From positions 884,665,903-884,729,902 of the forward strand of contig CM060918.1 of NCBI GenBank assembly GCA_030737875.1: a stretch of 64,000 nucleotides of DNA, in the 5' to 3' direction. Origin of the DNA: Allium sativum (lineage: Eukaryota; Streptophyta; Magnoliopsida; Asparagales; Amaryllidaceae). How positions within the stretch are numbered: the first letter of the stretch is position 1; every line of letters begins with the position of its first letter. Below the pieces are notes generated by a model that saw only the letters and a list, made by a program, of their open reading frames with translations, did no database searches and was not told the origin of the DNA. Below are positions 35,840 through 47,792 of this stretch, piece after piece. Position numbers and translations under genes: made by a program.

Positions 35840-37860
35840 TGAATGATCCCAAACTTGAGAAACTCGTGTACTTCTTGTTGATTTTTTGCATCAAAGAAAT
35901 TATGAGTTTACTTATAGCCTCACTTGATTAAAGAGCTCTCCGATCAGCCACTGAAGCAAGTCTTGTTTCTCCCTAAAACTTCGGGCCGGTTGTTGAAATG
36001 GAACATCGAACTAAGTCGGTATAATGTAACATATTATAAACTAAGAGTGATTAACATACAAGCCTTGGTTGACTTCATCACTGAATTTAGCTTTCGAGAT
36101 GTTGACGAGGAGGAAATAGTTGAAGTGGTTATGTAGTGGAAATTGTATGTCGATGGAGCTATTAATGAGTATTTCTCAGGTGTGGGAGTGTTCTTAGAGA
36201 CTCCCAATGGGTATTCTATTTGTTATGCATTATGATTGGAGTTCTCATCCTCAAACAATGAAGCATAGTACAAGGCTTTAATTGAAGGATTGAGAATAGT
36301 AAAGGAATTAACTCTCCGGACTTTTCAAATTTCAGTGATTCGTAGCTCGTAATGTGTCAAGTCTGAAGAGAGTTCCAGGGAAAATGAGGTGACTTTGCGT
36401 CATATCTATCAAAGTCATTGGAATTATTAAACGAATTCTATTATTACACATCACTTACATTCTAAGAGAAGAGAATATAAAGGCCGGTTCACTCACAAAG
36501 AATGCAAATTCTAGAGATGCACAACTATTGGGGTTGGTACCAGTGGAAGTCCTTACTAATCCAAGCATTAACGACATGGAAGCAGAATGGATCATAGAAA
36601 CTAAAGAAGAACCATAATCGTGGATGACTCCTATAAAGGAATATTTGAACCATGGAGCACTCCCATAAAATTAAATAGAATGGAAAAAACTACTCAGGAA
36701 GGCTCCAAGGTTCATTATGCAGGATGAAAGGATATACAGACGGGGATTTCCCATGCCACTATTGTGGTGTGCAACCCAAGATAAGGCAAAAAGGATCCTA
36801 GCTGAAGTGCACGAAGGTGAATGTGAAAACCATTTCAATGGATAGATCCTTGCTAAAAAGTACATCGGTATGACTACTTCTGGCCCGAGCTATACAGGGA
36901 TGCTGCAAATTATACCAGAAAGTGTGATAAATGTCAGGGATTCTCCAAAATCCCGAGAGCTGCATCATCTGAATTAACACAGATAGTCAACCCATGGTCG
37001 TTTGTTGTATGGGCAATTGATTTGATAGGAGTATTGGCAATGGAAAAAGAAGCGCTGAACATGCGATTTTTGCTGTCGACTAATTCACAAAATGGACCGA
37101 AGTGGAGCTGCTGGCCACGATCACTACTAAGAAAGTTATTAACTTCGTAACTAAAAACATTATTTACAGGTTTAGAGTGCTATGGTTGATCATCAATGAT
37201 AATGGAATGTTAATCGAAAGTGAGAGGTTTTAAAACTTTTATAGGCGATATAGGATTCAGAAGAACTTTGCAGCCATAGCATATCCATAGGTAAATGGGC
37301 AAGTGGAAGTAGTCAATAGGATCATAAAATCCACCATCAAGAAATAATTGATGAAGGCTAAAGGTAGATGGAAGGACAAATTTCCACTTGCACTATGGGC
37401 TTATCAAACAATTCATAAATCTACTAATGGACACACGTCGTTCTCCTTGGCAATTGGTTTTGAAGTAATGATACGTGTGGAGTTAGAACCCAACTCAAGG
37501 AAGAATCCATTTCAACCAAACCGAGAATGAGAAATTGTTATTAGAAGCTCTGGATCAACTCGATGAAAAAAGAAGTGGCTGAACTCAGAATTGCGGTGCA
37601 TCAGAAAAGGGTATAGCAAGATAATTTAATCCAATGTCTGTCATCACACTTTCAAAGTGGGAGATCTTGTCTTGAAGCAAATACTGGCTAACACTTGAGT
37701 ACTCGGGCCAAACACGGGAGGGCCCAACATGATTGGGAAAATAATGCAATGTGGAACATTTAAGAAAGCCATCGTAGATGGAATTCAAACTCCACGAGAC
37801 TACAATAACAACCACTTGCGGCCAAAATTTACATGAAGCTTGTATGAAATTTGTAACTCT
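35840..37860 (+). pseudogene. pol: Tat/Retand-like pol remnant (RNase H, second RNase H, integrase)
   Basis: Plus-strand wording, much decayed. 35920-36120 reads LSDQPLKQVL, SGRLLKWNIELS and ALVDFITEF, typical of the end of the Tat-type RNase H. 36140-36240 reads WKLYVDGA and GVGVFLETPNGYS, like the second, archaeal-type RNase H of Tat elements. 36980-37130 gives WSFVVWAIDLIGVL (integrase first aspartate region) and 37290-37480 gives NGQVEVVNRIIK and GRWKDKFPLALWAYQT. Stops and shifts are frequent, so it is older than the chromoviruses. The left part is cut by the A2 LTR at 35832. Lineage is inferred from domain wording. Confidence 0.75.
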
Positions 37861-39433
37861 TTTTTCCATTTTCTATTAAGAGTAAGCACCCGTATATGCC
37901 AAGAGCATTGTATTTGAACTTATGTTATTTTATTATTAATATAGATTGATCTTAAATTATTTTGACTATGTACCTGCAAAATTCTATATATTGTTTAAAA
38001 TTGCAAAAATTCTAAGGTCAATCTGAACATGCAGGCCATTAAGCCTATGTATTCGACTATGATCTATAAAATTGTTGTGACCCTTGAGAAACCGCCTTTA
38101 AAGCAACCCAAACGTTAAAGCACAGTAAAGTAGTTAGGCGAAAGTATGTAGAAGTCCAACATGTAGCACGATCCACAAAGGAATGCCCAACAGAATCGTC
38201 AATGATCACGCAATGAAGAAGAGAGCAAAAAATATATCCCTACATGAGGTTCAAACTTAAGCTGAGGCATTTAAAGACCTCACTCCGTAGAGACGCTCGA
38301 CACAAATCGGGAAGTCTAGCTTTAGGGAATGTGTCCAACCTATACCAGTCACGAACGTTTGAAATCAAGGGCAAGAGCCAATTGATAAAATTGTTTACTC
38401 AAAGATCTCACTCAAATAAGGTGCTTGATACAAATCGGGATGTCTGACCTTGGGGAACGTGGTCGTCCTACACTAGCCACGAACCTTATATAGCAAGGGC
38501 ACGAGACAATCGATAAAATTAAGTGTTCAAAGACCTCACTCTGCTGAGGCGCTCGATATAAATCAAGAAGTCCTGCCTTGAGGTCTGGTCTATGCCAGTC
38601 ACGAACTTTAGAAAGCAAGGGTGCGAGATGATTAATAAACTGAGTTTCCAAAGACCTCGCTTCGCTGAGGCACTAGATAAAATGTCGAATAAGTCCAGAC
38701 TTGAGAGATGCAACCAACCGATGATCAGTTGAAAACCGTAGAAAGCATGGGCACAAGGTATTCGATGAAATTGAAAAAAAAAATCCCCTACATGAGGTTG
38801 TTTCTAGAAAATATCACCGCTCTGAAACTAGCATCTTCATCTCAAATCTAGTATAGGTGTCAGACTTCTATAACTCGTGATTCCAAAAGATAAGCCCTTC
38901 TAATGTCCCTATCACTCAAAGGTGAGGAAGAATTCCCTAACCGTTGGAACCAAGCATTTCGAGTAAGAAGGTGTCCTCATCCCTAGCTACAAAAGAATCC
39001 TTCGATAGAAAAACAAAACAAACATTCCAAACAATTAAAAATTACTCCCCTAGAAATGAGAAGCTATAACCACCGTGACGCAAAGTTTGATTGAGTTGAT
39101 GGCCCGTCATATCGAGAAATTAAAGTCAGCGATACTTTGGTGGAAATTATGAGTTATACAATAACTCGAAGCCAATGAAGCAATCACACACCCTTGAAAA
39201 CCAAGACAGGGAATACCCACAGCAAAATATTAAAATTCTAAACACCAAAGAGGTTAACAAGAACGATGAACGCTGTAAACTAGGGGCTATATGCGAAGTG
39301 GCTGGAACTTAAGTTCACTACGGTCCGAAATGGCCCATGACATTGGGGCAACACCACCCATAATGACCACAACTGGCATTGGATAAAACAGACCATAGGT
39401 CGGTCCCGACACTTTGGTGAACTGAGGATGCAT
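37861..39433 (+). other. 3' region of the Tat-like element with tandem repeat
   Basis: Non-coding stretch after pol. A tandem repeat of about 121-128 bp occupies 38273-38770: units start with AAAGAYCTC at 38273, 38401, 38529 and 38650 and share CGGGAWGTCT, CCAGTCACGAAC and AAGGGCACGAG blocks. Flanking copies of CCCTACATGAGG lie at about 38238 and 38775. Minisatellites in the 3' untranslated region are known for the Ogre/Tat lineage. Element E inserted at 39433. Confidence 0.65.
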
Positions 39434-41180
39434 TGTTAACCTCATTATGAAAACATGGTTCAAAATTATGAAGTATGAATGAACATTGGCACGCGGCTTC
39501 ACTTAGCTCGCAACCCTGTTTAGCCCGTGACTTCCATTTGGTTCGCTGGAAACTTTAGCTCGTCGGCACCTTTAGGTCATCACCATGATGTTCAGTCCGT
39601 GAGACATCTTTAGGTCATGAAGACTCTTAGCCTGCAAACTGCGCTTATACAAAAGGTTGAAAGTTGACATACTGATCTGCATGTTCTTAATCATGAAAAG
39701 TTTACTACAAACAATCAATGAAATAATGGCTATGTCAGCTCTTTGGACCAATTAGCATGTAACATTCTTTAGCCCATTCCAATACACAAGCATGAGCTGA
39801 TTAAGGTCAATTCACACATGGAATAAGATACTGTTTTGAGGTGTTAACCACTTTAAGGGTCGTTGTGCCTGTTTTAAGTCTCACCACCATGTATTTACCT
39901 CGTCGTTGTCCAAGGTTAGGAGGAAATCTGGCATGAGCTAAATGAGAAAGTAGCATACTTTTAAGGTCGCATATATACAATGTATATATAGAAGGTCATT
40001 CAACATTTTGAAGAACATTTAGGCTACAAGTATACATAAGTAAGAATGCCATGAGCTTATGTTCAGCAGGTCGTTAGAGCCTATGTCTTAGGCCGTTAAA
40101 ACCGAACGTTTAGGTCGTCCAAAACCATGCACAAGCACATTTAAAGTTAAAGACTGGTGAGCATTTGTTTGTTAGTCATGTATGAGTTGCTTGGAATTTC
40201 ATAGATGAGTACGGATTGATCCACGTAGTAATGTGGGGTGACAATATTGCTTAAGACTCGTGTAAGCCTTAGGTCGTTTCATGGTGACTTTTCTTAGCTC
40301 GTCTCAGTGCTGATCATTTGGGTCATTGGCGTATGTGAGGAAATAAGGTCTTTGCCAGGCTGTAAATCAAGAAAGCCAGCTCATCTTTTCTAGTCCGCAA
40401 GCTTTAGGACGCAAGGCCTTTTAGGTCGCTTCAAAGGGCAAAGCTTTAGACCGTGGAAAGCATTTTACGCAGCTCCCATTAAATTATGACTCCGCCACTC
40501 GGTCTAGACTCCAACTATAAATACCCACCATATTTCACATTGAAAGGGGGGGCCTAATTTCATTCCGACGAGGAGGTGCCGCCAAATTTGGATCTCTACT
40601 ACAACTTCAGTAATGACTTCCATGGATCTAACAACTCTTCTCTAACCTCATGTGAATCAAATCCATTGGAATGATCATTAAAGCTCTCTCCAATTAAATC
40701 AAAGCTTCTTGGATATCATTCAAGCTACATGAGAAATCTCTCCAACATATTTCAAGCGATTTCTAATTTCCTCCAACCCTCTCTAAATTCGGATCTAACC
40801 CAAAATTCTCATGAAATCATGGAAAAACAAAAGAGCACCTAAGTGATCAAGGATTAATTCGTCTACCATTGCAAAGCAAGTGATCTCTTACATCCATTTG
40901 CCAAATTCAAGTGAATTAGATCATAAATAGAGTGAAAAGAGAGGGAAATGAGAAATGAATGTATAGTGAGAGTTTATTCATGTTGTAAGAGAAATACCAT
41001 AATGAGAATTGATTGAAAAGTGGACGTAGATTCATTTTGAATCGAACCATTATCAAAATTCCTTTGACTTCATTTTACACTTTTTATTTTGTGATTATGC
41101 GGTTCCATACTCTAATCTTACCAAATCGGTGAAGTGCAACATTTACACATTTGGCACTGATTCCGAATTCGGAGTCAACA
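39434..41180 (+). repeat. Element E 5' LTR
   Basis: 1747 bp. U3 (about 39480-40460) is packed with short variants of TTTAGGTCGT (also TTTAGCTCGT, CTTAGGCCGT, TTTAGACCGT), more than 20 in about 1 kb. TATA box TATAAATA at 40516-40523 and a conserved leader TTCATTCCGACGAGGAGG follow. The 3' LTR repeats this order. Confidence 0.88.
40516..40523 (+). promoter_or_regulatory. TATA box of element E 5' LTR
   Basis: TATAAATA, downstream of the TTTAGGTCGT array; the 3' LTR has the same box at 46360-46367. Transcription would start near 40550. Confidence 0.65.
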
Positions 41181-41201
41181 TTTTGCACCCACCGTAGGGC
41201 C
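41181..41201 (+). other. Putative primer-binding site of element E
   Basis: TTTTGCACCCACCGTAGGGCC follows the 5' LTR directly, resembling the PBS wording common in Tat-type elements. The tRNA was not assigned; a search against tRNA 3' ends would decide. Confidence 0.55.
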
Positions 41202-41322
41202 ACATTCGCATCTTCTTCCTTCATATTGAAGTTCTAAGCCTACTTCTACCATAGATTCCTCAAATCTAAGATCTAGGCCAACCGACGAACTATCTTCCAA
41301 ATTCAAAGTCTTATCCGAAATC

Positions 41323-42612
41323 ATGGCTAAATCAAAGAAGACTGCAAGTAAAGCCGGCGAAGGAAATGACAATGTTGCAAATAACGAGACTACTCCACTC
41401 ACTAACTCTTTCGATGCCAGAGAAAATTTAATATCTGGAGAAGGAGTCACTAAAGCCGAATTAGACACCGTCGTCGCTCACTTAAGTCAACCCATGGAAG
41501 CTTCCAACAAAGCTCTAATCGATGCAAATAAAACTCTCGTAGATGCTAATCAAGCTTTGACGGATAGAGTGAGCGCTCTCCTAAACGCTCAAGCAAATCC
41601 CGCTTCTCCTCCGAAAATCCATGTCAACCTTGAAGAGAATGCAAATAAATCGACTTCCGATCCTTATAACGATAACATGGAAGGATTTGTTGACAAAGAC
41701 GACGCTAATGTCGAAGGCTCAAAGTTGAGAGCTATAAGCCAATATGATCGAAATAACCAATGATTTGCAAGTCCCTCCAAGGAGGCAACTTCCCATTGTG
41801 GAAGTAAAAGACCCAAATCCTCTAAATGTGATCGCTCGCCACGGCGAGTATCCGGAAAAGAGATCGAAGTCCGCTCTATGGAACGACACAACTCAAAGGA
41901 ATATATCGCAGAAGTTGTAAAGCAAATCATGAAAGATAACATGCCTCGCAAGGATAGTGAAAGAGAACAGGACTTCTCCCTTGGAAAAAATCCATTCACA
42001 AAGAGGATCCGCAAAGATGAATTCCCCAAAAAGTTCACTCATCCTACTTTGCCTTCGTATAACGGAAATTCTGATCTGAATCACTTTTATACAAATACGA
42101 GTGGCATATGAATGCAGCCAAAAGCAACAAATGAGATCAAATGCTTGTGCTTCCCTCTCTATCTAGAAAGTGTCGCATCGCAATGGTTCACAAGATTGCC
42201 GCCCAAGTCTATCGACCGATTTGATGATTTGACTCTGAAGTTCAAGGAGCAGTTCGGGTTGCAAGCTACGAAAGCTAAGGACGTTATTTCCCTTACATCC
42301 ATGAAACAGAATCCCAGAGAATCCGTCAATTCATTCCTTAAAAGATTCAATGATGTTGTATCCGAAGTAGGAAATCCCAAGCCTCGCATGATCTTAATGT
42401 CTCTACTTGGCGTCATAGAAGAAAATAGCAAATTTGGTAAATGGATTAAAATGAAAGAACCAAGTACGCTTGAGAAATTCTATAAAAAGGCCGAGGAGTA
42501 CATGAGATTGGATAATAATCCTGCACCTCTTTGGATCGGTGATGCAAACCAACCTCTTGAAGCTCTCAAAGACGCTCCTACCCAGTATAATCAGAAAAAT
42601 CCCGGAGGTTAG
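41323..42612 (+). pseudogene. gag: Element E gag (Tat type), frameshifted
   Basis: Starts MAKSKKTASKAGEG. The N-terminal part has a repeated ALIDANKTLVDANQALTD segment, likely helical. After a TGA at 41761-41763 the coding sense passes to another frame (wording VPPRRQLPIVEVKDPNPLNV) and returns near 41878. The core shows NPFTKRIRKDEFPKKF, LPSYNGNSDLNHF and a second small frame slip at 42090-42115, then SVASQWFTRLPPKSIDRFDDL, ESVNSFLKRFND and TLEKFYKKAEEYMRLD. This is the capsid wording of Tat/Retand gag. No zinc knuckle is seen before the stop at 42612. It is a pseudogene but was once translated. Confidence 0.82.
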
Positions 42613-43351
42613 AAAAAATGAAGCGACGGGAAAGAAAATCGAGACGGCAAGAAGCATCGCTTTTCCAATCCATCAGAGCTAACACCTTTAAGTGAAACTC
42701 CAGAAAGCATCTTTGCTGCAACTATAGACACCAAAGATTATCTAATACCTAAACCCTAGAAAATAAGTGACCATCATGCAAATTCTGGAAAATTCTACCA
42801 TTTCATAATCAGCCAGGCCACAACACCAACGAGTGTAGGCATCTGAAATCCTGATCAAGGAGCTGATTAGGAAGAATCGTCTGCAACAATATGTGAAAAG
42901 TCCATAATCCTCAAACGATATTCCGATCCCTAGGGTCAGGGGGCTACAAGCAATGATGCTTTTGTTCAGACCATGCCAAGGCTGATCATCAACTAAAAAA
43001 CCGTTGATAGTGCTTCAATTTCAGTGGCTTGGAATAGGTGATCAATATCATCACTGCTTTACTTCATGCTCTATTTTCTGCTTCAGTTCATGCTTTACTT
43101 CATGTTTTACTTTTTGTTATATTTGAGACTTCTTGTAAACAGTCTGTAATAATCTGCAAGTGATGTACTGAACTTAAGCTCTACGATTAAAAGCATATAT
43201 TTCTAAATGAATTTCTAGCTTGGAAATTTCATGTTAAATCAAAATTTGATTAAAAATGATTTCATATTACTGGCCGTCTGTCGAGCTCTTGTTCTTTAAA
43301 GAATCTGACAAGACATAGCGAACCCAACAACACTAATTCAAGCGCCAATGC
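42613..43351 (+). other. Non-coding internal stretch of element E
   Basis: Where pol would be expected there is no RT, protease or integrase wording in any frame I could read. A few fragments around 42690-42900 resemble decayed gag C-terminal sequence. 43020-43130 has repeats of CTTCATGCTTTACTT. Nothing else is recognisable. Confidence 0.5.
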
Positions 43352-43840
43352 TAGGGGTGAGCATTCGGTCGGTTCAGTTGGTTAGGAGGTAAAAAGTTTC
43401 AAACCGAATTAGAACCAAAATAATTCAAAACCGAACCGAACCGAACCGAACCGAAATAATTTCAGTTAATTCGGTCGATAATCGGTTTAACCAAACTTGA
43501 AGGATATGCTATTATTTCAATGATTAATTTGCTCGAAGTCAAACTTAACTTCATGGTTGGAGGGATTTCATTCACCAAATTTTATGTTTACAGTAAAAAT
43601 TTACTTACTTTTAACAAAAAACTTTATATTTTATTACTAATTAAATTATTTAAAGTGCCACAATATCATTAAATTAGATAATACAATAAAAATTCAGTTA
43701 ATTCGGTTAAACCGAAAACCAAATAAAATTATTTTACAAACTGAATTCAAACCGATTTAATTTCAAAACCAAACCAAACCGGCCAAAATAAACCGGTTCG
43801 GTCGGTTAGTTCGGTTCTAACCGAATATTGCTCACCCCTA
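43352..43840. mobile_element. hAT-like MITE
   Basis: 489 bp with 12-bp terminal inverted repeats TAGGGGTGAGCA / TGCTCACCCCTA, extended imperfectly by TTCGG/CCGAA. The interior is rich in CGGTT/AACCG motifs near both ends and AT-rich in the middle. TIRs of the TAGGGGTG type are common in plant hAT non-autonomous elements. An 8-bp flank pair GCCAATGC / CCAAAGGC agrees in only 5 of 8 positions, so the target duplication is decayed or the family call is weaker. Confidence 0.7.
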
Positions 43841-44040
43841 CCAAAGGCTATAAATATTAACATGCAGAAATGCAAAAAAAGAAAAGCATCGCCTTGAAAA
43901 GTGAATGGGAGGAGTCATAAAGATTCAAACAATGAACAAGCGCCACGACAAACAAAGAGAGGTGTTGTAACTCTCATCAAAGGGGCACTCCCCAAAGAGA
44001 GAGTTTCAAGGCTTCAATTTCTAATCTTAGATAGCCCACC

Positions 44041-44167
44041 AAGCCGGAAGGACTGACAAACACGCTGGATGGACCAACACCATGTTGGAAGGACCGACAA
44101 ACCTAATGTTGGAAGTACCAGCATCAGGCCGGAAGGACTGGAAAACAAGCTGGAAGGACCAACACCA
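44041..44167. repeat. Minisatellite, about 21-bp unit, 6 copies
   Basis: Units of the form GCTGGAAGGACCAACACCAT, with GCCGG or GTTGG openings, repeat six times. It lies in the 3' region of element E. Confidence 0.75.
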
Positions 44168-44169
44168 AC

Positions 44170-44522
44170 TGAAGTCCTCTCCGGGGGCACCCAATTGATC
44201 GTCAGAATCAAGAAATAGCTGATGCGATAATGACAAACATTTTGGGTTCAACGAAAGTCCTCTCCGGGGGCACCCAATTGATCGTTAGAATCAGGAAGTA
44301 CTTGATGCGATGACGACAAACATTGGGGTTTCAACCAAAGTCCCCTCCGGGGGCACCCAATTGATCATCAGAATCAAGAAGTACCGGATGCGTTAATGAA
44401 AAACATTGGGGTTTCAATCAAAGTCCTCTCCGGGGGCATCCAATCGATCGTCAGAATCAGGAAGTACCTGATGCGATAATGACAAACATTGGTGTTCTAA
44501 CCAAAGTCCTTTCTGGAGGCAT
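44170..44522. repeat. Minisatellite, 83-bp unit, about 4.2 copies
   Basis: Units start (G)AAAGTCCTCTCCGGGGGC at 44170, 44253, 44337, 44420 and 44503 (last one partial). The inner blocks ATTGATCGTCAGAATCA and GATGCGATAATGACAAACAT recur in each. Spacing is 83-84 bp. Confidence 0.88.
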
Positions 44523-45250
44523 TCCTTCAGAATCTACCGGCGCTTGGATTAATCAGTATAATTGAGTGACAAAAGTCTCCAGTGACTAAATTAACCAAGC
44601 TGCATTGTAGACAAAGTTTGGACACTAACCAATTAACTTGTGTAGTGTTCGAAAGTCTCAGACGCGACAAGTGTCAAATTTTAACCTAAGCAAGGGCGTG
44701 AAATCCAAAGTACTTCCCATGAAGAAGACTAATAGCAACCTCCCAAACAAGGGGCATGAATATCAAAGCTTCTCAAGGAGAAAGTAGAAAATGAATCATA
44801 GATACGCATTTCCCAAATGAGGAATGTCGTACACTACCATATGTGTCATTGAAACAACAACGTTTGAAATCCATAGTCAGCTTTAGTCGATTTGCTGATT
44901 TTAAACATTAAACGCGAACTCGAATTAGAATATCGTATTTGTGCATATAATATTTGAGGATTTGTGAACCATCGAATAAAATAACCTTGTGCATACACTT
45001 TATTCAATTCAAAATGAAATTCGCTATAATTCACTTGTCGATGATCAACTAATCCACTAACGATATGAATAGTCGATGGTGAGTATAAGTCCATAATGGT
45101 GCAATCATTTGTTTTAATTACAGAATGGGAGACATGAAACATATGAATTCAAATCATGATCTGCCATAGCAAACAAAAAGCTACACAATGCAAATCGTAT
45201 CAATAATGTTTAGTTCGAAGCTCGCATTTTTCACAAGTAAAAAATACAAG

Positions 45251-45264
45251 CTTCGAAGGGCAAA
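45251..45264 (+). other. Polypurine-like tract before element E 3' LTR
   Basis: CTTCGAAGGGCAAA abuts the LTR start at 45265. The purine core GAAGGGCAAA has one C; it is taken as the PPT because of its position. Confidence 0.5.
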
Positions 45265-47023
45265 TGTTAACCCCGTTGTGATAACGCGGTCCAAAATTAT
45301 GAAGTATTAAAAAAAAATTGGCACGCGGCTTCACTTAGCTCGCAACCATGTTTAGCCTGTGACTTCCATTTGGTTCGCTGGCAACTTTAGCTCGTCGACA
45401 CTTTTAGGTCGTCACCATTATGTTCAGTCCGTGAGGCATCTTTAGGTCGCGAAGACTCTTATCCCGTAGACCGCGCTTATGCAAAAGGTTGAAAGTTGAC
45501 ATACTGATCTTCATGTTCTTAATCATGGAAAGTTTACTATAAACGATCAATGAAATAAAGGCTATGTCATCTCTTTGTACTGATTAGCATGTAACATTCT
45601 TTAGCCCATTCCAATACACAAGCACGAGCTGATTAAGGTCGGTTCACACATGGAATAAGATACTACTTTGAGGTGTTAACACCTTTAAGGGTCATTGTTC
45701 CTGTTTTAAGTCACGCCTCCATGCATTTAGGTCGTCGTGGTCCAAGATCAAGAGGACATGTGGCACGATCTAAATAAGAAAGTTGCATACTTTCAAGGTC
45801 GCATATATACAACGTATATATTGTATGTCGTTCAACATTTTGAAGAACATTTAGACCGCAAGTATACATAAGTAAGAATGCCGTGAGCTGATGTCCAGTA
45901 AGTCGTTAGAGCCTGTGTGATAGCCTGTGTCTTAGGCTGTTAAAACCAACGTTTAGGTCATCCAAAACCATGCATAAGAACATTTACATTTAAAGACCGG
46001 TGAACATTTGTTTGTTAGTTCATTTATGAGCTGCCTGGAATTTCATGGATGAGTACGGATTGATCCACGTGGTAATGTGGGGTGACAATATTGCTTAAGA
46101 CTCATGTGAGCTTTAGGTCGTTTCATGGTGACTTTTCTTAGCTCGTCTCAGTGCTGATCATTTGGGTCATTGGCATATGTGAGGAAATAAGGCCGTTTCC
46201 AGGTTGTAAAACAATAAAGCCAGCTCATCTTTTCTAGTCCGCAAGCTTTAGGACGCAAGGCCTTTCAGGTCGTTACAAAGGTCAAAGCTTTAGACCGTGG
46301 AAAGCATTTTAAGAAACACCCATTAAATTATGATTCTGCCACTCAGTCTAGACTCCAACTATAAATACCCCCCATATTCCACATTGAAAAGGGGACCTGA
46401 TTTCATTCCGACGAAGAGGTGCCGCCAAATTTGGAGCTCTTCTACAACTTCACTAACGGCTTCCATGGATCTAACAACACTTTTCCAACCTCATGTGAAT
46501 CAAATCAATTGGAATGATCATTAAAGCTCTCTCCAATTAAATCAAAGCTCCTTGGATCTCATTCAAGCTACATGATAAATCTCTCAAACATATTTCAAGC
46601 GATTTCTAATTTCCTCCAAACCTCTCTAAATCCGGATCTAACCCAAAATTCTCATGAAATCATGGAAAAACACAAAAGCGCCTAAGTGATCAAGGATTAA
46701 TACATCTACCATTGCAAAGCACATGACCACTTCCATCCATTTGCCAAATTGAAGTGAATTAGATCATAAAGAGAGTGAAAAGAGAGGAAAATGAGAAATG
46801 AATGTATAGTGAGAGTTTATTCACGTTGTAAGCGAAATACCATAATGAGAATTGATTGAAAAGTGGATGTAGATTCATTTTGAATCGAGCCACTATAAAA
46901 ATTCCTTTTTCTTCATTTTACGCTTTTTATTTTGTGATTACACGGTTCCATACTCTAATCTTTCCGAATCAGTGAAGTGCAACATTTACACCTTTGGTAT
47001 TGATTCCAACTTCGGAGTTAACA
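45265..47023 (+). repeat. Element E 3' LTR
   Basis: 1759 bp, aligned along its length with 39434-41180, including the TTTAGGTCGT array, TATAAATA at 46360-46367 and the TTCATTCCGACGA leader. Sequence differences are more numerous than between the LTRs of element 4, so element E is older. Confidence 0.88.
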
Positions 47024-47247
47024 TGCATCATCAGAGGTTAATATAACATAGTGAGAAAAAGAAAACCAAGAAATATCACAACAAAGACAATACAAAAGTT
47101 ACAACAAGCAAACTTGATTTTTATTACCACATAACTTTTATTTACAAGAGTACATCAAACAAAAAAGACGGGGGCCTGTACCCACACAAGTCCAGCCAAG
47201 GAAAAAAAATGCATAAACAATACTATGAAAATGCAAATGTAGAGACA

Positions 47248-47792
47248 TTAATCCTTCTTATCGTCGAAAGCAAGGGTGGCCTTTGATTTCTTACATGCAT
47301 TGCGCTTCCCGCTATGCATACCCTTTGACTTCATCTCACATCCAGAAGAGGGTTTGTTACACTCAGCAACCAAGTTGCCCTCTATAGTATCCTACTCTTC
47401 AACGTTGTCTCCGTCACCTATAGAGGACACTGCTGGATCATCCAAGTCTCGCATGGGTGCAATATGTGTTCAGAATATGACCCTAGATGAGAGGAAGGAG
47501 TAGAAGTTGAGGTAAGAATGGTGAGAGAAATAGTTTTCTGAGGATTGGTAACCACTGGCACAAGACCTGTGGAAACAAGCAACGAGGAAATAAAAATTGC
47601 AGTGTTCCCTCCAATGCTAGTGGTGAAAGGAAGGAGTTCGACAAACGTTTCCTATATCGACTGAAAAACAAGCTACTAAGTCCTCAATCTCGGGCGGGGA
47701 AAATAAGGAATCCTCTAAATCTGAAATAGTATGGGTGTTACCTATGTCGAGAGAGCTCCTGGAAGAAATTTGAAATTTTTGTGCATCATGAC
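47248..47792 (-). pseudogene. Antisense reading-frame remnant, C-terminal part
   Basis: The minus strand carries continuous protein-like wording from the solo-LTR junction down to a stop at 47248-47250, with at least two frame slips and one internal stop. From the junction: HDAQKFQISSRSSLDIGN and SPPEIEDLVACFSVDIG, then a Ser/Thr-rich part in another frame, an acidic stretch DLDDPAVSSIGDGDNVEE, and a Lys-rich C-terminus ending ATLAFDDKKD. The N-terminal part continues at 52252-52390 across the solo LTR. It runs opposite to the host element's pol, between pol and its presumed 3' LTR; antisense extra ORFs at this place are known in Tat-type elements. Function unknown. Confidence 0.55.

Larger units (their letters stand above)
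39434..47023 (+). mobile_element. Element E: gag-only LTR retrotransposon with intact target duplication
   Basis: A 7590-bp plus-strand element. LTRs 39434-41180 and 45265-47023 start TGTTAACC and end GTCAACA / GTTAACA. TGCAT precedes (39429-39433) and follows (47024-47028) the element, a perfect 5-bp target duplication. The internal 4084 bp hold one broken gag of Tat type and no protease, RT or integrase wording, plus a MITE and two minisatellites. It is therefore non-autonomous and would have needed enzymes from a relative. Its host is the Tat-like element whose pol lies at 35840-37860. Confidence 0.9.

Noticed and set aside
35833..37860. Endogenous pararetrovirus (caulimovirid) as the source of the plus-strand pol
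   Set aside because: It contains integrase wording and the second RNase H typical of Tat-type LTR elements, and no movement or coat protein wording was seen.
46330..46524. Open frame over the TATA box and leader of element E 3' LTR
   Set aside because: It is not kept in the 5' LTR copy and begins upstream of the likely transcription start.
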